Shown: positions 10,393 through 20,998 of the stretch, in pieces | Position numbering within the stretch: the first letter of the stretch is position 1 | How the letters are laid out: the number at the start of each line of letters is the position of its first letter | Assembly: GCA_023055425.1 (NCBI GenBank) | Contig: JALGPY010000001.1 | Span: 72,410,994 to 72,474,993, forward strand | DNA from: Linanthus parryae | Taxonomy: Eukaryota; Streptophyta; Magnoliopsida; Ericales; Polemoniaceae | Reading direction: 5' to 3' | Length of the DNA stretch: 64,000 bases | Made by a program: the position numbers and the translations under genes | The notes under the pieces: model-generated | The model's input: the letters and a program-made list of their open reading frames with translations, nothing else | Told to the model about the DNA's origin: nothing | The model's database searches: none

Positions 10393-12092
10393 CGGGCTGC
10401 CGAGAAGACCCAGCTGTGTCCGACGCCCGCCGTCGTGCGGCGTCCAACTGATGCCGATGTCGTCGTCTCCTTTTCCTTTTTCCGGTAAATTCCCAACTCC
10501 ATTCTTGATGAAATTGGCTTTGGTTTCTTTGAAACTTCATGGGTGTGTTGAAACAAAAATGATTCCTATGAGCTTTTGAAGAAGAAAGTGGACTGAAACT
10601 ATTGGAAACCTTGGGGGTTAGTTTTGAACGTTATGAAACTTGTGGCGGTGGTTGTGCACGATCCGAATTTGTATAGGGTATTAAATGTATTTCTATGAAA
10701 GTTAATTCATTACTAGAAACATATTTTGTTAGTTTGGTTACTATATTACTAAATATGTTTATATCTTTCTTTTTAACAAGGTTTTTGTAAAATAGTTATA
10801 AATTAAAGACTAGCTAATTTCTTTAGTTTAAGAAAAGAAGTTTTAGTTTACCTTATAAGTTTATATATAAAATTATAATTATATTGTGTTTCTATAATAA
10901 TGAATGTTAGCTTACATACATATATTGTATAATAAAAGTCGTAGTTTTACCTTAGTAAGTCATGGGAAGATAATTGGGGGGTTGCATTTGCATTTACATA
11001 TAGTTCTTTGTGTGCAATATAATAATTAGAATATTGTTAACTTGTAGGTAACGGGTTCTCAGACGAGGGGTACGTTGAGTACTACGACTGAGTTGTTGTA
11101 GTTGCTTTTATTCTAGGTGAGTAAACATGCCAGGCCTAGCGCCCATTCCTTTCTTCGTGTCAAAAATATTTTATGTGATTTGTTGTCTCAAAATGAAATA
11201 TTTGTTTTGTACGTTTACTTGAGTAACTGGCTTATTTGATTTCACTAAAGTGATGATATCACAACTATCACATGAGAAATTGATAAAAACGCAATGATGT
11301 AAAGTGGAATAGTGGTACCGGGGAACATTTTATTATTGAGTTTGGCCGATTTTGACTACGGTCTCTCGACCCGCTTTATTTATTTTACTCGGTCGCAACA
11401 GCCCCGAGTCGCTCCTTGTACTTACCTCTCTAGCCGCAAGAAGTCTTAGGGGGGTGTCGGCACTTATGGTCTTGGTAGCTTGTGATGGTCGGTTCTTCCT
11501 CGTGTCAACATGATAATAATGTGGATTTCTAAGACTTGGACTATTATTGTTTAAATTGGAAGTCCCGATTGGACAATGAAGAGAGTTTGTGAATGTTTCT
11601 CCAAGTGAAATGCAAAAAAAGAAAATTTGGTGAACTCTTGTTTCGCACTTATACTCATACTTTATCTCCTTCTTTTCAAACTATTGTTGTCTTATTTGAA
11701 ATCATGCCACATGATCTGTTTACGTGTCCGGGTGTTTATTTACTCAGTATTTCCACTAATTGTTGAAAACTGTGGTGTTCTCTCTTTTTTTTTTCTTCAC
11801 CACATGTCTAGATGATGGGAGCATACCTTAGCGGGGGCGCGAATCGTCACTTAGACATTTAGTATCTTCACTTTAAATAAATGGACCCGGTTTAGTTTGT
11901 TCATCTATTTAGTTTGGTTAATGCCCATGTTTGAGGCGTAATAATTTGAATTTTAATAAGTATTATTTTTTGAGACTATATGGATGTGTTGCTTGGGTTC
12001 CACTGTTTAAATCTCCTTGTATCCGGGTTTCATCTCGGGTACAGAGTGACACCCCTGGGCTTCTGGCTTGATCACTTTTGGGGGGTGTTACA
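9689..12092 (+). mobile_element. LTR D, 5' LTR of a long-LTR Ty3/gypsy-like element
   Basis: About 2.4 kb, from TGAAATATCCCG to GGGGGTGTTACA, followed two bases later by an iMet-type PBS. It shares blocks in order with LTRs B, E and G: CGTGTCAAAAATATTTTA, TGTCTCAAAAT, a Cys-free stretch near TCTTAGGGGGGTGTCGGCAC, and the terminal GGGTGTTACA. Its first half holds a plant-5'UTR-like CT microsatellite and GC-rich section. No second LTR of this copy is found in the window. The start is the least certain boundary. Confidence 0.65.
10341..10389. repeat. (CT)n microsatellite in LTR D
   Basis: A run of CT dinucleotides about 49 bp long. The same position in the LTRs of element B also carries CT runs (15742-15797 and 28867-28931), so the run is a family feature. 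Confidence 0.9.
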
Positions 12093-12094
12093 GG

Positions 12095-12107
12095 TGGTAT
12101 TAGAGCC
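12095..12107 (+). promoter_or_regulatory. Primer-binding site of element D (tRNA-iMet type)
   Basis: TGGTATTAGAGCC, two bases after the LTR end. The canonical initiator-Met PBS in plants is TGGTATCAGAGCC, so there is one change. The next bases, GACAATCCAAAA, also occur after the PBS of element B. Confidence 0.8.
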
Positions 12108-12390
12108 CGACAATCCAAAACTAAATTAAAACCTGTAGGGAAATTTAAAATGAACGTAGAAAAAGTAACTAAAAATTTGAACAAGTCGGGGTTGTGGGAT
12201 AGTCTAGCAGCATTTTGTTGTTTATTTGAGATTCATTGGAGATTTTTATGTGATATACTTTGTGCCCCAATATGTGAATACTATTGCTTAGAACTTGTGC
12301 TTAAAATCGTATGATTATTAATTGCATTAGGATTACGAGAGTACGCATGGTATAAGACAATTTTGAGACTTTCTGTCTTTTTTTTTTCAG

Positions 12391-12799
12391 ATGGCTGCCA
12401 ATTCCAAACCTGCTTCACCAATTTATGTACCCGGAGACTCACGTTGCTTGAAGTTTTTGGAAGGTCACTACATACTCAATGGACTTCCAAGGGTGTCACC
12501 TTTGAAGGAGCTGAAGGACGAATTCAACGACCTAGTCATCTACAGCGCATGGGAGGAGGAAGTGCCTAACATCTCGAAGTACAAGGATGACGTACATGAA
12601 GTATACTTGATAGACTCACCCACTCTTTTGGGACGTCTAGAGAGTATAGCGGCTATGGATGCGGAGACCGGTACACGTGCTGAACAAAATCGAGAGTATG
12701 GATAAGAATGAGATAGCACGAAAGGTGCAAGAAGTATTGGGAACAATTGAGGAAGATGGTGAAGCCGATATGGACCTATTCGACTCCGACTCACCATAA
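12391..12799 (+). pseudogene. Small unknown ORF inside element D, acidic C-terminus
   Basis: The ATG at 12391 follows a T-rich acceptor-like TTTTTTTTCAG directly. The first frame runs 104 codons to 12705. After a frame change near 12670-12680 a second frame (LNKIESMDKNEIARKVQEV, ending EEDGEADMDLFDSDSP) runs to a TAA at 12797-12799, giving about 136 residues in all. The continuation with its Glu/Asp-rich end looks like the true C-terminus and the frame change like a one-base lesion. I do not recognise the family; no CCHC knuckle, protease or RT motif is seen. It may be the only protein of this non-autonomous element. Confidence 0.4.
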
Positions 12800-13412
12800 T
12801 ACAGTCCTCTCACCCCACCACCCAACCATTATGACATCTTATTCTATATTTTATTTCATCCCAAGTGAGAACGCTTAGGATTTGATTTACTTTTATTTTT
12901 AGACAGGATTTTTTTAAATTGGTTTGGTTTGGTAGGATGATTTTTGCTTTCATGATAATACTCATTTTTTGAGGATCCGTTTTGGAATTTAATAAGCTTG
13001 TGTTTTATTTAGTTGGAGTGTGACTTGAAAATTTTAGGTTGTGTCGCGTTTCTTTATGGTTGATTAGTGCATAGAAAACGTTCATAGAGTTAGAACGCGA
13101 GAACGGGGAGTTTGTGACGTTCGAATCTGTGTCGCAATGGGTATTTGGTGTAGCAGACGTGTTTAAATTTTGAATTGTTTTTCCTAAATTTTGAATTATG
13201 AATTGAACATCAGCCTTTTGACCGAACCTTTGTAGCCTTTCACCTCTTGACAAAATTACTTTATACTTTTTGTTCTATAAACTATAACTTTTTCTTTCAC
13301 AGTTTCACATTTTACCATTTCATCAACAACCAAACTTCATTTTCTCCTAGTCTCTGTCCATTTTCTTCCACTCAAACTTCACTACTTCTTCCACACTCTG
13401 ATTACCACCAAA
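12800..13412. other. Non-coding; 3' part of element D and leader of the next ORF
   Basis: T-rich, AT-rich sequence. From about 13280 it becomes pyrimidine-rich (TTCTTCCACTCAAACTTCACT) and leads into the ATG at 13413, as a 5' leader would. No LTR end or TSD was found here. Confidence 0.35.
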
Positions 13413-14072
13413 ATGGCAAAACTTCAAAACAATTTCAACAACATTCATCCCGATGACAGAAGGTGGCCATCTCTGAATTTACCTGCAAATTACGGTAATC
13501 CAGTCCCTAATGTAGAAAGTCATCTGAAATTTGACAATTTGCCATGTTGCACAATTTCTTCTGGTCGAGGGATTGAGTTACCTGCAGAATACAACCAATA
13601 TTTGGCGGTACATCTGCATTATGCGGGTTGGTTTTCCCTCTCGACACTTGAACCATTTGTTCACCCTTATTTGGTGAAAATATTTTATGCTAATATTTTT
13701 ACGGCCACCACTGCCGATGGCGGCATTTTGCCTATCTCTGTTTTTCGAAACACACTTTTAGATTTTTCTATCGAATTCATTGCTAAGTCATTAGAAATTA
13801 GTGGTGACGGGGAGAAAATATATTTCAATAAGGCAAGTGATATCGAGAAATACATTGGCGAAGGAAGACTCCCTCTTTATTACCTAGCATTCTGCAAGGA
13901 CCACACTGTGATCGTTGGGAAAGTGAAATCGTTTGCTGAAGCACTGGCTGGCATCAACAATTCTACCTCGTGCAGGACACACCGACGAGGTAGAACCATT
14001 TTTAGATTTTATGATTCATTTGTTTGCTGTGAAGCGACAATTATGTTTTCCATATATAATACAGCAAGTTAA
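13413..14072 (+). CDS. Plant transposon-type protein ORF (retroelement accessory protein), 219 aa
   Basis: One uninterrupted frame from ATG (context AAAATGGC) to TAA at 14072. The middle part (VHPYLVKIFYANIF, then ILPISVFRNTLLDFSIEFIAKSLEI) follows the pattern yPxLVxxFYaNl...v.g..i.f....i...L.i of the family annotated in plants as putative plant transposon protein, which is found as extra ORFs of retroelements. The tail after residue ~190 (RTHRRGRTIFRF) looks like read-through. There is no signal peptide or membrane segment. It sits between element D and the truncated 5' end of copia F and may be a leftover of either. The family assignment is by pattern only. Confidence 0.45.
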   Translation: MAKLQNNFNNIHPDDRRWPSLNLPANYGNPVPNVESHLKFDNLPCCTISSGRGIELPAEYNQYLAVHLHYAGWFSLSTLEPFVHPYLVKIFYANIFTATTADGGILPISVFRNTLLDFSIEFIAKSLEISGDGEKIYFNKASDIEKYIGEGRLPLYYLAFCKDHTVIVGKVKSFAEALAGINNSTSCRTHRRGRTIFRFYDSFVCCEATIMFSIYNTAS

Positions 14073-14106
14073 TGATTAGGAGGCAAGAATCAAGAAAGGT
14101 TGCAAA

Positions 14107-14915
14107 ATGCATACCGTATGGTGCATTTTTTTTCAGGGACAAAGAGGTCTCACTGAATTTTCAAAGCTTTGTAGAGAACTTCAAGCCTTGAAAAACCTAC
14201 CTATTGCTTCAATCAGAAGTGATCATGGTATAGAGAGTTTGATCAACTTGATTTTGATGTATCCCGTTCTAAGCATGGTATCTCTCACAACTATTCTGCT
14301 CTTGGAACTCCTCAACAGAATGGAATTGTTGAAAGAAAGAACAAGACTCTTGAAGACATGTCAAAAAAATGCTTTTGGAAAACAAATTGCCAAAGTATTA
14401 TTGGACAAAAGTTGTGAATACAACAAACTATATTTTTAACAGGTGCTTGATCGGACCAATTCTGAAGAAGACCCCTTATGAGTTGTTCAAAGGAAGAAAG
14501 CCACACATTTATTACTTAACACCTTTGACTGTACTTGTTTTGTCCACAATAATGGTAAGGACAATCTTGGTAAGTTTGATGCAAGAAGTGATGAAGTTAT
14601 TTTTCTTGGTTATTTTACAGACAAGCAAAGCCTGTAGAGTTTACAATAAGAGAACAAAGCTTGTTGAAGAAAGCATTCATGTTATATTTGATGAAAGTTA
14701 TGATGGTTCTTTGAGTGATGGTTTTGCAGATCTTAATCTAAACAAGCATGATTCAAATACTGAAGAAGAATCCTCATAAGGTTCCAAGGAAATATTATAG
14801 GAACAAAGAAGGCCTTGAAAATAAGGTTCAAAGCCTTGAAACAGAATCTCCAGAGAAGACAGCAGAACAAGCTACTACTTCAAGTTCTCAAAGACTTGAA
14901 AAACAAATTGGAGAG
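14107..14915 (+). pseudogene. Copia F integrase (C-terminal part) and linker
   Basis: With three frame changes the sequence reads LTEFSKLCRELQALKNLPIA, SIRSDHG, SKHGISHNYSALGTPQQNGI and VERKNKTLEDM, and then in other frames PILKKTPYELFKGRKP, LGYFTDKQS and VEESIHVIFDESYDG. These are the D...E part of the copia integrase core (SDHG and NGIVERKN) and the conserved region after it. The first catalytic Asp is not present because the 5' end is truncated. Breaks occur near 14230, 14360 and 14580-14620. The fragment stops at the GAGAG target site of element B and resumes at 31968. Confidence 0.8.
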
Positions 14916-15741
14916 TGTTATACCCTGATATTTATATAAGAAGGTAATTTAATAATTTTGATATAGTTTGGGATTATAGTTGGGATTTACAGAAGTTATA
15001 AGTTGATTGAATTAAAGAATGGGGTCGAAACTGTGGTTTTGAGAAAGTTATAAAGTGGTTGGATAAAAAAATTTGGGGGATAATTGTAGTTCATCGAAAT
15101 TGAAAACTAATTTGATTAAGGGGTTGGGGAGGTGATTGTATTTTATATAAATAATTGTATGTATATACGTATAAAATAATTTCTACTACATGTATTTCAT
15201 CTAACCCGACCCGTAAAATAGTATAACCCGGTGTACTTTATACACACCCGTATTTATTCTCAACCCGACCCAGTAAATCGTTACTATTTGTACGTATATC
15301 TCATATAACCCGTATTTTGCTATAACCCGACCCGAACCCAACTCACAACCCGGTTGGGTAAAGAAATTTCCCATTTTTTTTCCATACCCGATCCATTTCT
15401 TTCTCTTTCTCTTCCACTCTTCTATTTATTCTCCTCCTCCTTATTTTCTTCCAAAGGAACACCTCCAAACCTCCCTCCTCTTTGTCTCACGTGAACCCAT
15501 CACCACACCAATGAACACCACCACCATAACAACACCCATCACCACCACCAACATATCCTTCATCACCACAATATCTGCCCCCTCTCAATCTCTCTGCCTC
15601 CCTCTCAATCCACAGTAGCAATAGCAACAACAAGAACAAACCAGCACCACCACCACTGCCAGCCTTACCATCACCACCACACCCTCCATAAACTCCGGCG
15701 ACTAATCTCCATCACCACCCCTTCTATTATCCTCCTATGTT

Positions 15742-15797
<56 letters not shown>
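15742..15797. repeat. (CT)n microsatellite in 5' LTR B
   Basis: An almost pure CT run. The opposite strand gives the Arg-Glu repeat ORFs seen here, which are artefacts. Confidence 0.9.
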
Positions 15798-15801
<4 letters not shown>

Positions 15802-15982
15802 TCTGGTCGCCTGAAACAAAGCAGCAAATAGCAGCAGTTGCAGAGGCAACAAAGGCCACCGCCGAACCAGACCCGGAGGCTCGATCCGACGGGAAGCCAA
15901 CCGCCGGCATCCCCCGCTTTCTCTTCCCTTTCGGCGACCTCCCTCATACTCGTAGAGGAAAGAATGAGCCCATGGGGTCCAA

Positions 15983-17166
15983 TGTGAGACCCCGTGACAA
16001 AAAAATATTTGAAGTAATTGATTCTCTGTTAGAAAATAGATTTATAACTTATAAGTGGGTTGTTTGTAATGCTATTTTTTGTTCTGATTTGGCACTAGAT
16101 TCAATATTTGGAGGTAAATGCATGTACTCAAGAAATAGCATAGATAATTTTGTGAATATGTGAGAACATAGTGGCTTGTGGACATATTATTTTCATGATC
16201 AATTTTAAAGCATCATGTATAAAGTTGACAAGTGTCCATTATTGCTTGTTTCTTAGTCATAGTTTCTTCACAGTTAAGTTCATGACCATGCTTTGTCATG
16301 CTTTGGGTAGAAGCTTATGAAATTACTGTTCTTTTTGTCCCAACTTCGGGCTGAACTAGCAACAGTGAGAAAAAAAAGTTATATTTTCATATTTTCTTTC
16401 GGCCAGTGACATTAATGGGTTCATTTGAAAGGAGAGAGTATGATAGAATTGGTTTGTGAGTTTGTGTCAACGTGGTCATAGCTTGGGATTGTGCAGTTAT
16501 ATTTTCATAGCTTGACAGAGCTCTCAGCAGAGTCATGCTTGCGGCTGTTTTGAGTCCAAGTTTTGGCTTTTCTGATTGCAAAAAAGGTAGGGGAAATCTA
16601 ATTTCTAAGTTTCTGCAGTTAAAGTCTATACCTGTTTATACTGCTGGTGTGATTTTACAGCTTTTATAGCTATCTGATAATTGTTTGGTGATTGATAAAT
16701 CACGTTGTTTGTGTATTTGGTGCCGCATGCTGATGTGTAATAACTGGCTGTTGTGTTAAGTAGATTTTAGATTTCTACGCCAGTGGTTAGGCGGTACCTG
16801 CTGGGCTATTTTGGCTCACCCCACTATTTTACAGGTTGAGCAAAATTGGACCAGATTGCGGTGTTAATTTCTAAAGTAGATTGTTTAGCTAAAATTGTTG
16901 TTTTTAGCAGTTTTAGTAAATATATGTAATATGTCATATTTGGCCAGATATTTATAGAAATTGTCATTTTGACGAGTTGGTGTATTTTAATTAAATTCAG
17001 TCACGTACCAGCTTTTCATATATTTTATTAAAAAGTGGTCTAGCGGACTTGTGTGTCCTGCTGGTGGAGATTTTTGACGTCTGAAAGTGTCAGACTGGGT
17101 TGATAGTATCCGACTTTTATCGTAAATCGATAATTTTTATTAATAAATGTGTGACGGGTCGTCACA
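15983..17166 (+). repeat. 5' LTR of element A
   Basis: 1184 bp, from TGTGAGACCCCG to GGGTCGTCACA, followed immediately by G and the PBS. Nearly identical to 20999-22182. Confidence 0.92.
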
Positions 17167-17167
17167 G

Positions 17168-17380
17168 TGGTATCAGAGCCTGACCCAACCGGAGGTAGGG
17201 ATAGTGTATCTGGGACTGGGCGGGTGTTTTGGCGGGTGTCTATGGCGGGTGTTGTAGAAGTGGTACACACTTGTGAGCCACCACACTTGTGAGCCACCGC
17301 ACTGTCGAGCTAGGGGTACACAGTCTAGTACTGCTTGGGTGGTGAAGGTGATGAGACTTGGTGGTACGTGACATTTTTAA
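17168..17380 (+). promoter_or_regulatory. PBS (tRNA-iMet) and G-rich leader, copy 1
   Basis: TGGTATCAGAGCC at 17168-17180 is the standard iMet PBS. It is followed by a leader with GGG runs at 17212-17249 and a direct repeat of ACACTTGTGAGCCACC. The same module follows the internal LTR copies at 18500 and 20728. Confidence 0.85.
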
Positions 17381-17409
17381 AGCTGAAATATCTTGTTATT
17401 ATGTGACGC

Positions 17410-18498
17410 TAATGGAGAATTTCTCATGTTTGGGCCGAATGAATATGTATGACATGCATGTAGACTGTATTGCCATTATAAGATAATTATGCACTTATCT
17501 TATTTTATGAAAGTGTTAGTTTCATGCTACGTGTCACCAACTGAGATATATATTTATTAGTAGCTATCAAAAAAAAGCTTTATGAATGAAATTAGAGATA
17601 AGTTTTGTAGTTTGATACTACACGTGGGTTCTTGTGGTATTGTTTCTTGACCATAATTCATGACTATTGCCTTTCATACTTTGAGCATTTTACTACTAAA
17701 GCCATAGTGAAGTATACAAAACTACTGTCATGTACATATGAGAGAAAGAGAGAATGGTGAGGATAGAACATAACCTGTAGTAAATATTTGTTGTTGGGTT
17801 TCGATTAGTATGGTGACAGAGGAGAACTTTTGGCTATTTGAGTGGAGTTTCGACTGTTATTGTCAATTGCGGTGCCCAATCAGTGAGTTTGATGTTTGTC
17901 TGTTTTCGATTTCAGGTAGGGGAAATCTAACTTCTAAGTTTCCTGCAGTTACGGTGTATATTTGTATAAACTGCTGGAGTGATTTTGAAGCTTTATAGCT
18001 ATTTGATTATTACCTGGTGATTGATATATCACGATGTCTGTGTATTTGGTGCCGCATGCTGATGTGTAATAACTGGCTGTTGTGTTAAGTAGATTTTAGA
18101 TTTCTACGCCAGTGGTTAGGCGGTACCTGCTGGGCTGTTTGGCTCACCCCTCTGTTTTATGGGTTAAGTCGGAGCGCGACTGGATCGCGGTGTTGTAGCT
18201 AAAAATTATATTTTTAGTTAACTATGTTGTTTTAGCTATTTTTAGCTGTTTGTTGTAAATTACTATTTTTGGTCAGATATTTATAAAAATTGTCATTTTG
18301 ACGAGCTGGTGTAATTATTTACTAAATTCAGTCACGTACCAGATTTTCAGAAATATTATTAAAAATGTTGTTCAGAGGACTGTGTGTCCTGGTGGTTGAG
18401 TTTTGGGTGTCTGAAAGTGTCAAACGGGTTGACTGTAAAATGTGATTTTTATCGTAAATTGATAATTTTATTATTTAAAGTGTGACCGGGTCGTCACA
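17410..18498 (+). repeat. Internal diverged LTR copy A2
   Basis: The last ~585 bp (from AGGTAGGGGAAATCTAACTT at ~17914) closely match the 3' half of LTR A, including GCCGCATGCTGATGTGTAAT, and end GGGTCGTCACA before a PBS at 18500. The first ~500 bp match only in patches. The start TGTGACGC at 17410 is a guess. Confidence 0.65.
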
Positions 18499-18499
18499 G

Positions 18500-18720
18500 T
18501 GGTATCAGAGCCTGACCCAACCGGAGGTACGGATAGTGTATCTGGGACTGGGCGGGTGTTTTGGCGGGTGTCTGTGACGGGTGTTGTACGAGTGGTACAC
18601 ACTTGTGAGTCACCACACTTGTGAGCCACCGCACTGTCGAGCTAGGGGTACACAGTCTAGTACTGCTTGGGTGGTGGAGGTGATGAGACTTGGTGGTACG
18701 TGACATTTTGAAACTAAAAA
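18500..18720 (+). promoter_or_regulatory. PBS and G-rich leader, copy 2
   Basis: TGGTATCAGAGCCTGACCCAACC followed by GGGACTGGGCGGGTGTTTTG and the ACACTTGTGAG.CACC direct repeat, as in copies 1 and 3. After it 18721-19364 is unique AT-rich sequence with no coding region. Confidence 0.8.
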
Positions 18721-19308
18721 CTCGATTTTGGTGGAGGTTAAGTACGTGGATTATTTTACTGAAAATGACTTTCAAGCCGAATTTTCTTATTTTGGAGTAT
18801 ACCGTGATATCTATACAGTATCTGTATTTTTCTTTAACTCTCTATTCGAATTTCTCACTGATACTGTGTTTATGTGTTTACCTTATGATTTCTTAGTGGT
18901 GAATAAAATTCAAGTGGTACAGTAATAACTCTCAAACTTGTTATTACATGGATAAACTAACAAAAGTGGTATTAACTTGTGGTAGCAGATGGTCTTCATG
19001 TTTAGCGGACACGTGGAATGTCCTTGTATGATTTTGATTAACTATTCCATACAGTCTTTTAGATATTTAGTTGGTTGGAATGCAGTACTAATGACTTGCA
19101 TGCATGCATGTTGGTGTTATGTTGAATCACTAATCAGTTGTGAAAACAGAACTCTCAAACAGTTCTGCGGGGATGTACTATAAAGAGATGGAAACTATTC
19201 TTTGAATATCTTCAGTGTATTTTTATCTGATATGAGTGGTCATACAATCATTTGAGACTCAAATTTTGGTTTAAGATAATACTTTTGCATAGAGCATGTT
19301 AATTGTTT

Positions 19309-19311
<3 letters not shown>

Positions 19312-19362
<51 letters not shown>
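19312..19362. repeat. (AT)n microsatellite
   Basis: About 50 bp of AT dinucleotides within element A, directly before the internal polypurine-like block at 19370-19409. Confidence 0.95.
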
Positions 19363-19367
<5 letters not shown>

Positions 19368-19409
19368 AAAACAAATTTCGGGACGAAATTTTTTATAAGT
19401 GGAGTAGAT

Positions 19410-20726
19410 TGTGAGGAACCGTATTCAAAAAAAAAAATACACTGTTTATTACATTTAGTGTGAGTTTAAGAACTTTCTGGTGCGATTATTTGTGTGGATG
19501 ACATTAGTGGCTGCATTTGTGAATTTGAATTTGTTGAGCTGATTTATTGTTTACATAAAATGATTTGCTGAAAACTGATTAGTTGTTGAAAAGCATGCTT
19601 ATGTTCATTGAACAGTTTATGGCACCAGTATGTACTTCCACGAGCATGTAAATGACTACTAGTTTGTTTATGGTGATATCATTATTATTTTAAATAGAAA
19701 TTCCTTCATCTGAGAATTATCATTTTCTTTAATTTGTTTACTACTAAGCAGCTATTGGTATTATCTCTTTTGAATAAGGTGGTGATAAATTAGATAATAC
19801 CGTATTTTCCAATGTGCTATAACGTGGCTAGTTCTTTTTAATTAGCAATCATTGGTTTGGTCCTTAGTCACCATAATGCTTAGTCACCCTTGCTCAGTCA
19901 CCTTTATGAGAAAGGAAGGGTTGGGCTATAACTTACAGTATGGAATTTGAGAGCACTCCTTTACTATTTCGAACAAAGATTTCATATATCAATTTTTTTG
20001 TTCTTCATGAAAGTGATTTGGGGTAGGACAGTTAGAACGCCTAAGATTCAAAGTAAGATGGGTTCATCTTTGTTTCGACTTCCTGTATCAGAGATTTATC
20101 AGTTGATTTGCTTAGCTTTGCCCGAGTCCGGATTTGTTTAATAGGTAGGGGAAATCTAACTTCTACATTTCTGCAGTTACAGTCTATCTGTGTATATACT
20201 GCTGGTGTGTTTTATACAACTTTATAGCTATCAGTTGACTGTCTGGTGATTATTAAATCACGATGTTTGTGAATTTGGTGCTGCATGCTGATGTGTAATA
20301 ACTGGCTGTTGTGTTAAGTAGATATTAGATTTCTACGCCAGTGGTTAGGCGGTACCTGCTGGGCTGTTTTGGCTCACCCCTCTGTTTTACAGGTTGAGCA
20401 GGATTGGACCAGATTGTTGCGGTTGATTGTTAAAAAGTTGATTTTTAGCTAAATAATTGTTTTTAGTTGCTGTTAGTAAAAACTGTAATATATCGTTTAA
20501 TTGCGATATTTTTTTATAAACTGTCATTTTTGGCGAGTTTATGTAACTTTTTTAAATAATTCAGTCACATACATGTTTTTCAAAAATTTGATTAAAAATG
20601 TTGTTCAGAGGACTGTGTGTCATGCTGATTGAGTTTTGGACGTCTGCGAGTGTCAGACGGGTTGACTGTAATGATTTTATCGAATAATTGATATTTTATT
20701 ATTAAAATTGTGACCGGATCGTCACA
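19410..20726 (+). repeat. Internal diverged LTR copy A3
   Basis: Begins TGTGAGGAACCG right after TTTCGGGACGAAATTTTTTA and GGAGTAGAT, the same kind of 3' signature that precedes LTR2. It ends GGATCGTCACA before a PBS at 20728. The second half (from ~20142) matches LTR A closely and the first half only weakly. At 1317 bp it is a complete LTR of a related subfamily. Confidence 0.7.
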
Positions 20727-20727
20727 G

Positions 20728-20940
20728 TGGTATCAGAGCCTGACCCAACCGAAGGTACGGATAGTGTATCTGGGACTGGGCGGGTGTTTTGGCGGGTGTC
20801 TGTGGCGGGTGTTGTACGAGTGGTACACACTTGTGAGCCACCACACTTGTGAGCCACCGCACTGTCGAGCTAGGGGTACACAGTCTAGTACTGCTTGGGT
20901 GGTGGAGGTGATGAACAGTATAGGTACGTGACATTTTTTA
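20728..20940 (+). promoter_or_regulatory. PBS and G-rich leader, copy 3
   Basis: TGGTATCAGAGCC at 20728-20740, then the same GGG-rich leader and ACACTTGTGAGCCACC repeat. It is followed by a polypurine/3' signature at 20963-20998 and LTR2, so this leader has no body of its own. Confidence 0.8.
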
Positions 20941-20998
20941 AACTGAAAAGTGAATTTCAATCAAATTTCGAGACGAAATTTTTATAAGTTGGGTAGAT

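Noticed and set aside
10275..10556. Minus-strand ORFs with long Arg-Glu runs (also 15671-15947 and 28889-29080)
   Set aside because: They are translations of (CT)n microsatellites inside LTRs D and B; no other coding signal.
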